From assembly GCF_963678975.1 (NCBI RefSeq), contig NC_089275.1:33553116-33617115 (forward strand): a stretch of 64,000 nucleotides of DNA, read 5' to 3'. Under the pieces are notes generated by a model, which was given only the letters and a program-made list of their open reading frames with translations, was not told the origin of the DNA and searched no databases. The DNA is from Dysidea avara. Its lineage: Eukaryota > Porifera > Demospongiae > Dictyoceratida > Dysideidae. Positions 35,566 through 47,814 of the stretch are shown here, one piece after another. Within the stretch, counting starts at the first letter, position 1. The number at the start of each line of letters is the position of its first letter. A program made the translations under genes and the position numbers.

Positions 35566-35923
35566 TTCAGGATTAGAGCAGCAGAGAAAGGAATAGAGGA
35601 CTCAACCATCAAGACTTGTATATGGGAGATGGAACAGTATTGCGATGGACAATGCCGGTACTAACCCCTCAAGGGTGTTGCAGTACAGTATAGATGCAAG
35701 ACCAGAGCCTCAATCGTCACCTTTTGACTGTGGTCACAACTTCAAGATTGGAGCAGCAGAGAAAGGAATGGAGGACTCAATCATCAAGACTCGGGGAGAT
35801 GGAATAGTATTGCCATGGACAATGCCAGCACTAACCCCTCAAGGATGTCACAGTGCAGTATCGATACAACCATTCCAACCAGTGCATAAGACCAGAGCCT
35901 CGATCATCACCTTTTGACTGAAA
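35566..35923. repeat. tandem duplication, ~180 bp unit
   Basis: GGTCACAACTTCA...GAGCAGCAGAGAAAGGAAT...CACCTTTTGACTG occurs twice in direct orientation. The second copy has a short extra segment near 35870. The 90-codon frame across it has no recognised motif. Confidence 0.8.
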
Positions 35924-36327
35924 TTTTTATACTTGATGAAGCAATTAAAACAAAAAAGTTGTAGTACTTATACTTTCCTGAGGGAGCATGCCCCCAGAGT
36001 CCCAGACTCCCTTGCCTGTTCAGCAGAATAATAGGATTGAGCCTTATTACCACTTTCACCTTTATTCTTGGCCTGAATGTACATATCAGCAACATAATAC
36101 AGCAGCTGTAGATATTGCTAGTTAATGCCCCTAGGCAGAGCTATAGGGGTGGGAATTTTTTCCTACTATCACACTATCACAGTAGTTCTCCTCGCAGTTC
36201 TTTGCCTGGCCATCATCAACTGCTGCCAAAACATTAGTCTCGTCCCCCAGACCCTTCCTCAAGCATGCTTATCACACAAAAATAACTGAGTTTAGCAGTG
36301 CACAAACAATTATTGACAGCTTATACT

Positions 36328-36580
36328 ATGTGACCGGGCCTGCAACAATAGGGCATGTGGGCACAAACTACATCCCGTCACTCTACAGGGAATATCTCAG
36401 TATTGGAAAAGTATAGTTCCATTCTGTAACTTGCATCATGATGCCCATTAACTGCTTACTAAGAGCTGAAAATTGCAGTGCCATAGCATAATGGTACAAA
36501 ACATTATGAGTGATGAAACCTTGAAAAGGTAGGCAAAAATCATGTGCCCACATGCCCTATTTTTGCAGGCCCAGTCACCT
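36328..36580. mobile_element. TGTGACYGG-family MITE
   Basis: ATGTGACCGGGCCTGCAACA and ATAGGGCATGTGGGCAC are inverted at the right over ~40 bp, with TA-containing flanks on both sides. Confidence 0.75.
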
Positions 36581-36599
36581 ATATTAAAGTACACTTACC

Positions 36600-39320
36600 A
36601 CATTGTTGAACCATGTATACCACCAGAATCCACTGGATTGACAACTAACACGTGATCTATTTAGGGGAAATCTTGTGGAAAGTCCCTAATTACCTTAAGT
36701 GGACACTCGTGATATGTGGTTTTAAATTGAATGGTTTAAAAATGTAACTGGATGGTGAGGCGTACTTTAATCGGCTCGACTTTAATGAGAAACTCAAGCC
36801 CCTCGTGAGAAACTACATCGCTTGAGCAACGCTTGAAGAGGTAAGAGTCAAGAATACTGAGGTACTCTATGATATATGCCGGTCTTGAATGCTAATGAAA
36901 CGAGGAGTGAAGTTTGTGCAACGTGTCACATCGCCACACACTGATTCACCGTGTTTGTGCGATAGGGTTTTTGGACCTGTCCACCAGATGTTGAAAGGAA
37001 ATTCATTCCACCACATGTTGAAAGGAAATTCATTCCAACTTGTGAAGTTATTGATATACTCATTGTTGGGGTCCACAGGGACATCGATGATCATTTACCA
37101 GTCAGCTGTAAGTAATGTCACAACAGAAGGAAAGGAACCATTTCCATACCCCTATGGCATACTGATTTTCCAGGTCAGTTTATGTACACTCAACCACAGA
37201 AATGTAGAACTTTGGTTGCAGGTGGAAAATAAACACCTTTTTACTCAGTTACAAGAGATTCACCCAGCTGGGATAAAATGTTGAAGTGAATGTCATTAGT
37301 ACTAACTTGTTCATCAGGTATTGGACAATTCCAAGTGTCCAGATTATGCAGTTGTCCTCATGTTCAAGTTTACATGTTTAGGCAAGTTCCACAACGTCCT
37401 ATAATCTATTACTATATCAGTGTGGAATAATGCTTATATAATATTTTTCATATTTCAGGCTTTAGGTGTATTGTATTTAACACCTGCTTGTTGGTTTTTG
37501 CAGGCCATCTGGTCATACTGGTTTATCCACTAGCAGTTGAATGTGATCATGGTACATATGTAAGTTGAGACCATGCAAGAACAAAGATACAGGTGTCATG
37601 AATTTCAGGTCAGTTAACGTTCAGAGGAATTGTATTATTGCAATTGTTCTTTTTGTAGTTATCAATTATCAGTGACCAGTTTGTGATAGCGTACTTTTGT
37701 TTGACTAATGACCTAATGTTCTGGTTTACATGCTTACCCAACAGTTACGTTACTCACTTAACCTGCATATGGGATATATATATTTTTAGTTCATTTTGAT
37801 TATCCATCCTTTATTGGTACAGCCTGGCATATTGATTTTTTGTACATTCTCTTTTAATTCAGTGCCTGCTGGATTGTGTCATCAGATATTGAAACAAGTG
37901 TTTTTAGTGTTGCGGCCGATGTTCCAGGTCAGTTGCATGAGTGTTTAATTTAAGGTTAACTTCAGTGCCTGCTTATTCTTTTACAGGTCTCAGTATCGTC
38001 ATGCTGACATACAAGAAATCATCACTATTGTTGGAGCTATTTTTAGTCAAGTCTCGATGTGATGTTGATTAACGTTGTTACACATTGTTGTATGTTTACC
38101 ATATGGCAAGAAATTTTCATGGCCATCATGAAATTTGAATATTGTGTAAGTTGTGTGGAACAACCCCAACTCATACATGGTCACTGGTAACTACGAACCA
38201 CATTCGAGCCACAACACCACCAGCCACATTCGAGCAATCCATTACAAAATTTTGTTGCACCATTTGTGTGTGCATAATACTTAATGAAAACCACAACACA
38301 AGCTACATGGTACACACTACATAGAGGTGGTAACCCCTAAAGGCTTGTTACCTTTTGTATTCACCTTACCGGCCTTTGTGGTTAATCTATTAAAAATTAC
38401 ATGTAAATAGAGAATTGAAGAGTATGCTTAAAGCACCTTCGCTAGTGATTTTGTTCTTCACACTGTAAGACAACTGGTGATTTATAAACGCTCGCATGGA
38501 GTGTGGCACTAAATGGAATTTAAAGGATTTCTGTTTAAAATGCCATCCCTAGGGAACGCTGTCACAACTTGTTTATCAGGCATTAGAGTTTGTGTCCACA
38601 TCGTGTCTTTAAAAGTTATTGTAGGGATTAGAGGTTTGATTGAAGAAAATACGCGTATAGGCAAACCAGGATTGGATAATGTCAGTGCTAGATGGACTAT
38701 ACAAACACGGCTATGTTGACTGGTATAACATGACAGTAGTTGTAACATAAGGTAGAGAAATAAAGTGAAATATGCCTATTTTTTATTTTGCGATAGTTAC
38801 TTTTTTATTTTAGCGAGGTTGCAAGAAAACTATGATGATGACGACTCTTAAAGATTTTTTTTTATCACGTCAGTAACGCAATACAAATCTATTGAGATGT
38901 TGCATAATCTAGGACTAATATTGCAAAACTGGCCCTACATGTAAATAACTCACAGTAGTGGCCGAGCGTCTTTTAATTGGGCGTGCACTTTGTAGTTTTT
39001 TTGGCCGTGCGACTCACTACCGTGAGTCTTGATTAATATGTGGAAACTGCAGAAATGCTTTTCAGGAGTATTTACATGTATATTAGGCCATGTAATTTTA
39101 ATCATGAATAATCTACATGTTGCTGAGGCCAAACATAAGTATAACAATATGAGCATGCAGAATAAAATGGATATGCAATTAGCTAAGCAGAGAAAATCAA
39201 ACCACAAGCACAAAAGAAAATGTTTAAAGCGATATGAATAAACTAAACTAATGCTAATAACTAAATTAAGGCTCAAACGAATACTGGTTTACTGTATTCG
39301 AATATTCGCTCAGCTTTAAC
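36600..39320. other. non-coding or unrecognised stretch
   Basis: No recognised protein. The 131-codon plus-strand frame at 36889-37284 includes a direct 23 bp duplication (ATGTTGAAAGGAAATTCATT twice) and lacks family motifs. Several CAGGTCAGT donor-like words at 37173, 37607 and 37927 could belong to an untranslated spliced transcript, but this is only a possibility. Confidence 0.4.
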
Positions 39321-39330
39321 GAAATCTAAT

Positions 39331-39540
39331 CAAAATCAGCCAAGCTGTAAAAAAAGGTGCGGCCCCCAAAAAGGCCATGGTGAAAGCGGCACAAAATTCT
39401 CCTGAATTGTCGTTATTAAAATGTAACTATTAACCTACCATCACAGCCATTTCTTGGCCGCCACCTTGGATTTCACATCCTTTTTCACCATGGCCTTTTT
39501 GGGGGCCGCACCTTTTTTTACAGCTTGGCTGTTTTTGATT
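39331..39540. mobile_element. foldback MITE, copy 3
   Basis: AATCAGCCAAGCTGTAAAAA at the left and its inverse at the right. The left arm is shortened in the middle. The outer flank shares TTCTTTTTGTATTTGTATAC and GGCTGGCTTTGGGG with the copy at 3.3 kb. Like that copy, it sits beside a satellite array. Confidence 0.82.
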
Positions 39541-39761
39541 AGATGTCACTTCTTTTTGTATTTGTATACTGTAAAGCTGGCCTATGGCTGGCTTTGGGGC
39601 TTTTTTAACCCATGTGTTTTTTTCTTTACAACAGGAAGAAGAAAAGAACTTAAAGAAGATTTGTAATACTTCAACTATTTTTGATTTTATTAGTAATTAT
39701 ACAAATTATATACATATATTTATTACATGCCCATTATTCCCCACAGGATATTTTTTTTGCA

Positions 39762-41565
39762 GCTGATCTCTCTACTGGGTGACTTGAAATGTAGCTGAAC
39801 TATATACAGGATGGTTTCTTTGTAGCTGAACTCTCTACAAGGTGACCTCTTCTAGCTGGTCTCTCTACAGGGTGATTTGTTTGCAGCTAAACTCTCTACA
39901 TGGTGGTTTCTTTGTAGCTGAACTCTCTACATGATGGTTTCTTTGTAGCTGAACTCTCTATAAGGTGACTTCGTCTAGCTGAACTCTCTACAGGGTGATT
40001 TTTTTGCAGCTGAACTCTCTACATGATGGTTTCTTTGTAGCTGAACTCTCTACAAGGTGACTTCGTCCAGCTGATCTCTCTACGGGGTGATTTGTTTCTA
40101 GCTGAACTCTCTACAGGTGATTTGTTTGCAGCTAAACTCTCTACATGGTGGTTTCTTTGTAGCTGAACTCCCTACATGATGGTTTCCTTGTAGCTGAACT
40201 CTCTACCAGGTAACTTCTTCTCTACAGGGTGATTTGTTGTAGTTGGATTCTCTACAAGGTGGTTTGTTTGAGGCTGAACTCTCTACATGGCGGTTTCTTT
40301 GTTCTCTACAGAGTGATTTGTTTGCAGCTAAACTCTCTACATGATGGTTTCTTTGTAACTGAACACTCTACAAGGTGACTTCTTCTAGCTGATCTTTCTA
40401 CAGGGTGAATTGTTTGTAGCTGAACTATCTACAAGGTAACTTCTTCTAGCTGATCTCTCTACAGGGTGATTTGTTTGTAACTGAACTCTCTACATGATGG
40501 TTTCTTTGTAGCTGAACTCTCTACAAGGTGACTTCTTCTAGCTGATCCCTCTACAGGGGGATTTATTTGTAGCTGAACTCTCTACAAGTGATTTATTTGC
40601 AGCTGAACTCTTTATGTGGTGGTTTCTTTGTAGCTGAACTCTCTACAAGGTGACCTCTTCTATCTGATCTCTCTTCAGGGTGATTTGTTTCTAGCTGAAC
40701 TCTCTACAGGTGATATTTGCAGCTAAACACTCTACAAGGTGGTTTCTTTGTAGCTGAACTCTGTACATGATGGTTTCTTTGTAGCTGAACTCTTTACAAA
40801 GTGACTTCTTCTAGCTGATCTTTCTACCGGGTGATTTGTTTGCAGCTGAACTCTCTACATGGTGGTTTCTTTGTTGCTGAACTCTCTACAAGGTGAATTC
40901 TCTTACCTGATCTCTCTACAGGGTAATTTGTTTGTAGCTGAACTCTGTACAAAGTGCTTTTTTGTAGGTGATCTCACTGCAGGTTGATTTGTTTGTAGCT
41001 GAACTCACTAAAGGGTGATTTGTTTGTAGCTGAACTACTTACATTGTGTGTAGTTTCTAGCTGATCTCTCTACAGGGTGATTTGTTTGTAGCTAATCTCT
41101 CTACGTGGTGATTTCTTTGTTGCTGAGCTCTCTACAGGGTGTTTTGCTTGTAACTGAACTCTCTGCAGGGTGATTTGTTTCTAGCTTATCTCTCTACAGG
41201 TTGATTTGTGTGTAACTGGTCTCTCTACAAGCTGATTTGTTTGTAGCTGATTTCTCTGCAGGTTGATTTGTTTGTAGCTGATCTCTCTACAAGTTGATTT
41301 GTTTGTTGCTGATCACTCTAAAAGTTGATTTGTTTGTAACTGAACTCTCTGCACGAAGACTTGTTTGTAGCTGAATTCTCTAGAGAGTGACTTAATTGTA
41401 GCTGAATTCTCTACAGGGTGCATGACTTGTTTATAGCTGAACTTTCTTCAGTGTGACTTGTAATGTTCTGAATCTCTATAGTGATATATTTGCTTAACTC
41501 TCCACATGGTGACTTGCTTCTTGCTGAACTGTCTATAAAATTAACTGTTTGCAGCTGAACTCCCT
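39762..41565 (-). repeat. satellite array, inverted relative to 1-3235
   Basis: Tandem GTAGCTGAACTCTCTAC units alternate with TTCTAGCTGATCTCTCTAC units, the reverse complement of the monomers at 1-3235. Order is less regular and divergence rises towards 41.5 kb. Confidence 0.93.
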
Positions 41566-41619
41566 ACAGAATAACTTGTAATGTAATAAAATTCTATAAT
41601 GGAATAAATAAATTAGCCG

Positions 41620-42021
41620 AATACTCTATTAGGGTGACTGTTCTATTAGAGTATCTCGATCTCGCATTTGCTACACGGAGTTGGCTTTCGAATCATAACT
41701 CAGTGGTTTGTAATCCGATTCTTCTGTACTACTGCAAGGACTTTCTATGAAGATTATTCCAGCTATACACCGATTTTCAGCTCATTGCTCTAAGCGGTTT
41801 GCCTAGTAGGCGTGAAAACTAATACTTTTTTTATTCATAAAAATCGATCGCGTAATTGTGACACAGGTTGGGTTTTGTGTCATATCTTCATGGTCTTTAT
41901 CTCGATTCCTTTCAAACCACCAAAAGGCACTCCTACGATGGTTACTCCATCTACATAGCAATTTTCAACTCATTCCATAAAGCGGTTTACCCTGTAGGCG
42001 TGACAACAAATCGATCTTGTT

Positions 42022-42052
<31 letters not shown>

Positions 42053-42602
42053 TTAATGCTTTATAGTACACACATACAAGCATGAGCTTAGGTACACACA
42101 CAGATACAAGAATTGACAATACACATGGTGTACTAAAGGTCTGTAGACTTGTTCCTATAGCCAAAAGTAGTAATTATATAATAATAATAAAAGAACACAT
42201 GATAAATTGTCTAACGCGAATAATCGGTCATAACTCCTGAACCATTCATCGGATTTGTACCAAATTTGATGCTAGGATTCGCCGTTGGACTCCCTTTCTC
42301 TGTGCCAAATTGCAAGGCGATCGGAGTACGCGTTTGCTTCTTATAGCAATTTTTGCAAGTGTGCGAAAAGACGAAGAAGAAAAAAACGAAGAAAAAAAAC
42401 GAAACTTTGGCAGCTCGTATCTCGGAAATGACTGGAGTGATTTCCTTCAAATTTGGAATAGAGACTCCCCTGGCTGGCGGGCAACTGTGTAGCAAATTTG
42501 GTTCCAATCAGATAAGTGATCACCGAGATACAAAGGTGTGAAAATGACATTTTCGTTCTTCCTGTCAATATACTCACGGTGTGGCGCGCCGGCTTCTTGG
42601 GC
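41620..42602 (+). repeat. left arm of inverted repeat pair flanking a reverse-transcriptase fragment
   Basis: It contains the GACTGTTCTATTAGAG motif, GCGGTTTACCCTGTAGGCG, a (TTTA)n tract (42019-42054) and CTCACGGTGTGGCGCGCCG. The reverse complement of most of it occurs at 43200-44003. Confidence 0.8.
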
Positions 42603-42941
42603 CTCAAGACACACGGTATTGAACATTAAGAAACGCGCGTATGCTCAAAGAATTCGTGAGGAGGAGCATGCCTCTTTTACCCCCCTGGTAATGTCTGCCT
42701 CTGGTGGTCTGGCTCATGAGGCTTCTGTTTTTTTTATCAACGCTTGGCTCATCAACTTTCAAATAAGTGGGGCGATGATTACTCTGTTGTCATGGGGTGG
42801 TTAAGGTGCTGTCTATCCTTTTCTCTCTTGCGGTCTTCCATACAATGCATCCGCGGAGCCCGTTCATCCATCGGTCACTATGTTAAGACTCCCCCAATCG
42901 TGGAGCTGATTCGGGCAGCGTCTCAGTTTGCCGTGGACTAA
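42603..42941 (+). pseudogene. C-terminal fragment of a retroelement reverse-transcriptase polyprotein, frameshifted
   Basis: Frame 1 (about 42628-42745) encodes AYAQRIREEEHASFTPLVMS and ASGGLAHEAS. A second frame (about 42744-42941) continues with WAHQLSNKWGDDYSVVMGWL, RCCLSFSLLRSSIQCIRGAR and a stop. The 'MGWLRCxLSFxLLRSxIxCIRGxR' ending is one I associate with C-termini of invertebrate reverse-transcriptase proteins of non-LTR type. One frameshift separates the parts. The family call is from memory. Confidence 0.6.
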
Positions 42942-43199
42942 GAAAGTCCCGGTTTGTCCAGCACAGGCCATTTATGTGCTGGGGGTGGTAGGCAAGGGCA
43001 GTCCATCAAGCCCGGGAAAATAAAACCGTGTGTCTTGATTAGTCGAATAATCGGTGTAAGGTTTCATTGCAATTCAGTAACTAAGGTGGCCACTACCAAG
43101 AAGCCTACAAACGGCTTTGTGGCTTCGTATGAATAACTTTACTAAGAAAGAGATGCCATAATTCCCTTCCTTAAAGGATTATCACAGTGATACTGTGAT

Positions 43200-44003
43200 C
43201 AAGACACACGGTAGTGTGTCGTGCGGCCCAAGAAGTCGGCGCGCCACACCGTGAGTATATTAACAGGAAGAAAGAAAACGCAATTTTCACACCTATGTAG
43301 CTCTGTGATCCCTTTTCCGATTGGGACCAAATTTGCTGGAGACGTGCCGCCCTGTTAGGGGAGTCTACATACCAAATATGAAGAAAATCGCTCCAGCCAT
43401 TTCCGAGATACGAGCGAACAAAATTTCGTTTTAATTTCTCTTCATTTCGCACACTTCGCAAAATTCGCCATAAAACACGAATGCATGCTCGGATTGGGCT
43501 GAAATTTGGCACACCTAAAGGGCTCATAAAGGCGGATCTCTGTACCAACTTTGGTAGGAATCCGATGAACATTCACGGAGTTGTGCCTGATTATTTGCGT
43601 AAAATAAGGTCGAAGGTCTGTCACGCCTACAGGGTAAACCCCTTGGAGGAATCACTTGAAAATTGATATGTGGATGGAGCAACCATCGTAGGAGTGCTTT
43701 TTTGTGGTTTGAAAGGAATCGGGATAAAGACCATGGAGATATGACACAAAACCCAACCTGTGTCAAAATTACGCAATCGACTTTTATAATAAAAAGACTA
43801 TTAGTTTCCGTGTCTACCAAGCAAACCGCTTAGAGCAACGAGCTGAAAATCAGTATGTAGCTGGAATAATCATCATAGAAAGTCCTTGCAACAGTACTGA
43901 AGAATCGGACTATAAATCACTGAGTTATGATTGGAAAGGCAACTACGTGCAGCAAATGCGAGATCGAGATACTCTAATAGAACAGTCACTCTAATAAAGC
44001 ATT
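43200..44003 (-). repeat. right arm of the inverted repeat pair
   Basis: Inverse of 41620-42602, starting at AAGACACACGGTAGTGTGTC and GGCGCGCCACACCGTGAG and ending with CTCTAATAGAACAGTC. It lacks the (TTTA)n tract. Confidence 0.8.
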
Positions 44004-44044
44004 CAGGTGCATTTATAATTTACTCAGTTATATTACATTGCAAG

Positions 44045-44166
44045 TTATTCTGTAGAGAATTCAGCTACAAACAAGTCACCCTGTAGTCAGATCAGCTAGA
44101 AGAAGGTACCTAATAGAGAGTTCAGCTACAAAGAAGCCATCATGTAGAGAGTTCAGATCAAATAAA
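44045..44166 (+). repeat. satellite fragment left of element copy 2
   Basis: About four monomers of the 1-3235 satellite in forward orientation, cut at GTAGAGAGTTCAG where the inverted element begins. The array resumes at 46941, so the element is inserted into satellite DNA. TTCAG occurs at both edges and could be a 5 bp duplication. Confidence 0.85.
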
Positions 44167-44894
44167 CCAACAATTAAGCGACTTTTAATAAAAAAAATTT
44201 TATTGACAAGATACACGCGTCTACACTGGAAGCAGGTTTTCAAGGCTCTGTTATGGAGCGCCAGATAACTTTTTAACCGTTTCCAGGTTCTAGCAGGAAT
44301 GGCCAGCATGACATCTACTTTCACGTAAAATGTAACAGCTTAATACGGCCTTCTTCATGGTACAAAGTGGGGGTTTAACATTACACATAGAACCATTGGC
44401 AATGAAAATATTGGCTCACCCCAACAATCCAGGCGCGAACTTTTTAACGAATCCAGGTTATACCAGGCTAGATCTATCCTTTCTTGAATACTTCAGCTAG
44501 CTACACCGTTCGTGATGAACGTTTTACACGGTACAAATAATTTTATAAAAATCACCATCTCAATCCAATAGTCGCATACCCCGGCTGAGCACTGATTATT
44601 AGTGACGCGCGCGCTATATTGCGTGGGCGAGTTGCAATGGAGAAGCATTCCGTTCTTGAATGTTTAATTCATCAACTTATCAATGGTCAATAGTCCTTGT
44701 ACATCATGCTAATAACTGTTTTGATCACGTGATAAATCTTCGTATTTTGTACATGTAATCAAATAAATATTTTTTTTTAAAATGGTCATTATAAAAATTT
44801 CAAGTTAGTTGTTTGCATGCAGTTCTCCAACATATAAACCTGTGGAAAAAACAGTCACATTTAAATTGGTGAATTTAAAAAATCTTCATCACGC

Positions 44895-45085
<191 letters not shown>

Positions 45086-45453
45086 CAATACATATTCACA
45101 TAAAAATAAAACACTACAAGGTATGGTAATGGTTGTTTACATTGGTTAATTTTGTGGTGCGCCACATATAGCAACAAGGGAAATGTGTATCTGTGATCAA
45201 GAATTTAATTTAGATTGAAATAATATCATAATTAGATGGTCACACTATCTTTGTCAACTAGAGATGAACTGGCTTTTGGTAAAAAGCGAGGGGTAGCCAA
45301 TGCCTTGGGACTCTTGTATGCTATGTGAGAAATCCAATCAGAAATACACAAATATATTAGAAACCAAATCCTAAATCCAAAATCATGTAAAAATAATGGA
45401 GAAAGTAGACAATGATCGATCATGAATAACTAGAACAAGATGTAGATCAACAA

Positions 45454-46115
45454 CATATCAAAACTAGTCTGTACATTTTGTCAAATGAAGCCATATGCGT
45501 ATTTCGTTTTTTCAATACATTTTGTACGCAAAACACATGTTTTTAAAGCGTAAAGTTTCATTACACCTTACACATTAGACTTTTCCAAAAAAAACGGGTG
45601 GAATTAACAATTTATAACCTTCAGCTTTCTTTTGTTCAATACAATTTTATCACAATTCAACCGGGAAGTCACTGCTCTTGGAGGCTGAAGTCCGTTGATT
45701 GCAAATAACTCCCATACATTGCGTATTGATGATTGCGCATGGCTCAATTATCGCGATGATTCTAAGTCACACATGGGGAAATCCCCATTAAAACGGGTAG
45801 CATTATTTAGAGCAGTCTAGCAGCAACAGGTTGGTGTGAAATTTATGTGGATTGCGACAGTATTTGCCAGTGCTCTCGTGGGTTAAACGTTTGTAACAAA
45901 AACTCCATATATTTGAATGGACACACGAAATACCTACTTCCCAGAGAGCTACTTTTCGGATGCTACTCGATGCAACAGGGGTTCTAGTGGACTGAGGTTT
46001 GTAGTAATCTATTTTATATCAAGTAGGAAGTGAGATTCTACTAGTAACTCAGAGTCAAATTTTCGTATACACGTAATTTAATTTTTGCGGTAAACTTGAC
46101 ACAAGTTTTGATATG
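45454..46115. mobile_element. 662 bp TIR element without target duplication
   Basis: Ends CATATCAAAACT and AGTTTTGATATG are exact 12 bp inverses. The empty site in copy 1 reads, on this strand, GATCAACAA then CTGTACAGG. Here the same two words flank the element with nothing duplicated beyond an ambiguous C. The interior is non-coding. Confidence 0.85.
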
Positions 46116-46940
46116 CTGTACAGGTAGTTACTAGTTAGCAATCTCACTAAATGCTTTTAAAAATACATAAAGATTGGGAGTCTCGTACACACCATTTGGG
46201 TGCTTTGCGTGGGCATTGGCAATCCCTCTGGTACACCATTTCTGTGTTTTGCGTGGGAGTTGGCTACCCCTCGGGAAAAATAAAATAATGAAAGACTATA
46301 CAGAAGATGAGCTGTACAGAAGATGAGCCCTGCACAGCTACGTGGGCTTCTTTTTACAAAGCATACACTCACCTTATTTGCACATTGCCCAATCGTCATC
46401 ATGGACGCTTCCACCTCCCACCGTGCACTAAAGTAATAGAAACAAACATCATTAAATAATATAAGCATTAATATTATTATAGCATAACACAGCAGCACAA
46501 TATTACAGCATGATAAACAAACCAAAGTATTTATACAGAAAACTATGTCATAGACATTTAATCGTCTTTGAGCAAGGCCATTTTAACGAAGGCGCAAATT
46601 GGGCGTGGGCGTGGGCGGACAATTCATTACATACTTTTCGCCGTTTATACCTATCACTAGCAAACTAATGCATATACAATATCAAAGAACGTATATATTT
46701 AAACAGTTGTATGATACTTATAGACTGTTTTTTCACTGTCAACCACTTCTTGTGCGTGGGCGGCCCACCACCCCTCCCACCCGTATATGATATATGTGCT
46801 ATACAGGTGAGCATATAAAAGTTGCTAAAATTAACAGGTTTTTTTAGAATCAGTTTTATTTTTAAAATTCTAATTGAACAAACAGTACATTTTCATACTG
46901 CAGCTGAATGACATTAAAATACATTGAATTGTCTGATATG

Positions 46941-47808
46941 ATTCAGCTGCAAACAAATTGCCCTGTAGAGAGATCAGCTAGAAGAAGTTACCTTGTAGAG
47001 AGTTCAGTTACAAAGAAACAATCATGCAAAGAGTTTAGCTGCAAACAAATCACCCTGTAGAAAGTTCCGCTATGAACAGATCACACTGTAGAGAGTTCAG
47101 TTAAAAACAAGTCATCCTGTAAATAGATCAGCTAGAAGAAGTCACTTTGTAGAGAGTTCAGCTGCAAACAAATCACCTGTAAAGAGCTCAGCTAGGAATA
47201 AGTCACCCTATACAGAGATCAGCTAGAAACAAGTCATCCTGTAGAGAGTTCAGCTAGAAGAAGTTACATTATAGAGAGTTCAGCTACAAAAAAACTACCA
47301 TGTAGAGAGTTCAGCTGCAAACAAATCGCCCTGTAAAGAATTCAGCTACAAACAAATCACTCTGTAGAAAGATGAGCTAGAAGAAGTTACCTTGTAGAGA
47401 GTTTAGCTACAAACAAATCACCCTGTAGAGAGTTCAGCTATAAACAAGTCACCCTGTAGAGAGATCAGCTAGAAACAAGCCACCCTGTAGAGAGTTCAGC
47501 TAGAAGAAGTTACATTGTAGAGAGTTCAGCTACAAAGAAACTACCATGTAGAGAGTTCAGCTGCAAACAAATTGCCCTGTAGAGAATTCAGCTACAAACA
47601 AATCACCCTGTAGAAAGATGAGCTAGAAGAAGTTACCTTGTAGAGAGTTCAGCTACAAACAAATCACCCTGTAGAGAGTTCAGCTAGAAACAATTAAGTC
47701 ACCCTGTAGAGAGATCAGCTAGAAACAAGTGACCCTATAGAGAGATCAGCTAGAAAGAAGCCACCCGTAGAGAGTTCAGCTAGAAGAAGTTACATTGTAA
47801 CAAGTGGT
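46941..47808 (+). repeat. satellite array, forward orientation
   Basis: GTAGAGAGTTCAGCTACAAA and GTAGAGAGATCAGCTAGAAA monomers as at 1-3235, with additional variants (ACAAGTCACCCT, ACAAGCCACCC). It ends abruptly at AAGTTACATTGTAACAAGTG. Confidence 0.93.
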
Positions 47809-47814
47809 GGGGAC

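Noticed and set aside
36889-37284. 131-codon plus-strand frame
   Set aside because: It includes a direct 23 bp duplication, lacks known motifs, and no supporting exon pattern was found.
46157-46525. 122-codon minus-strand frame
   Set aside because: The partner copy at 18399-18783 breaks the frame by a small indel, so it is not conserved as coding.
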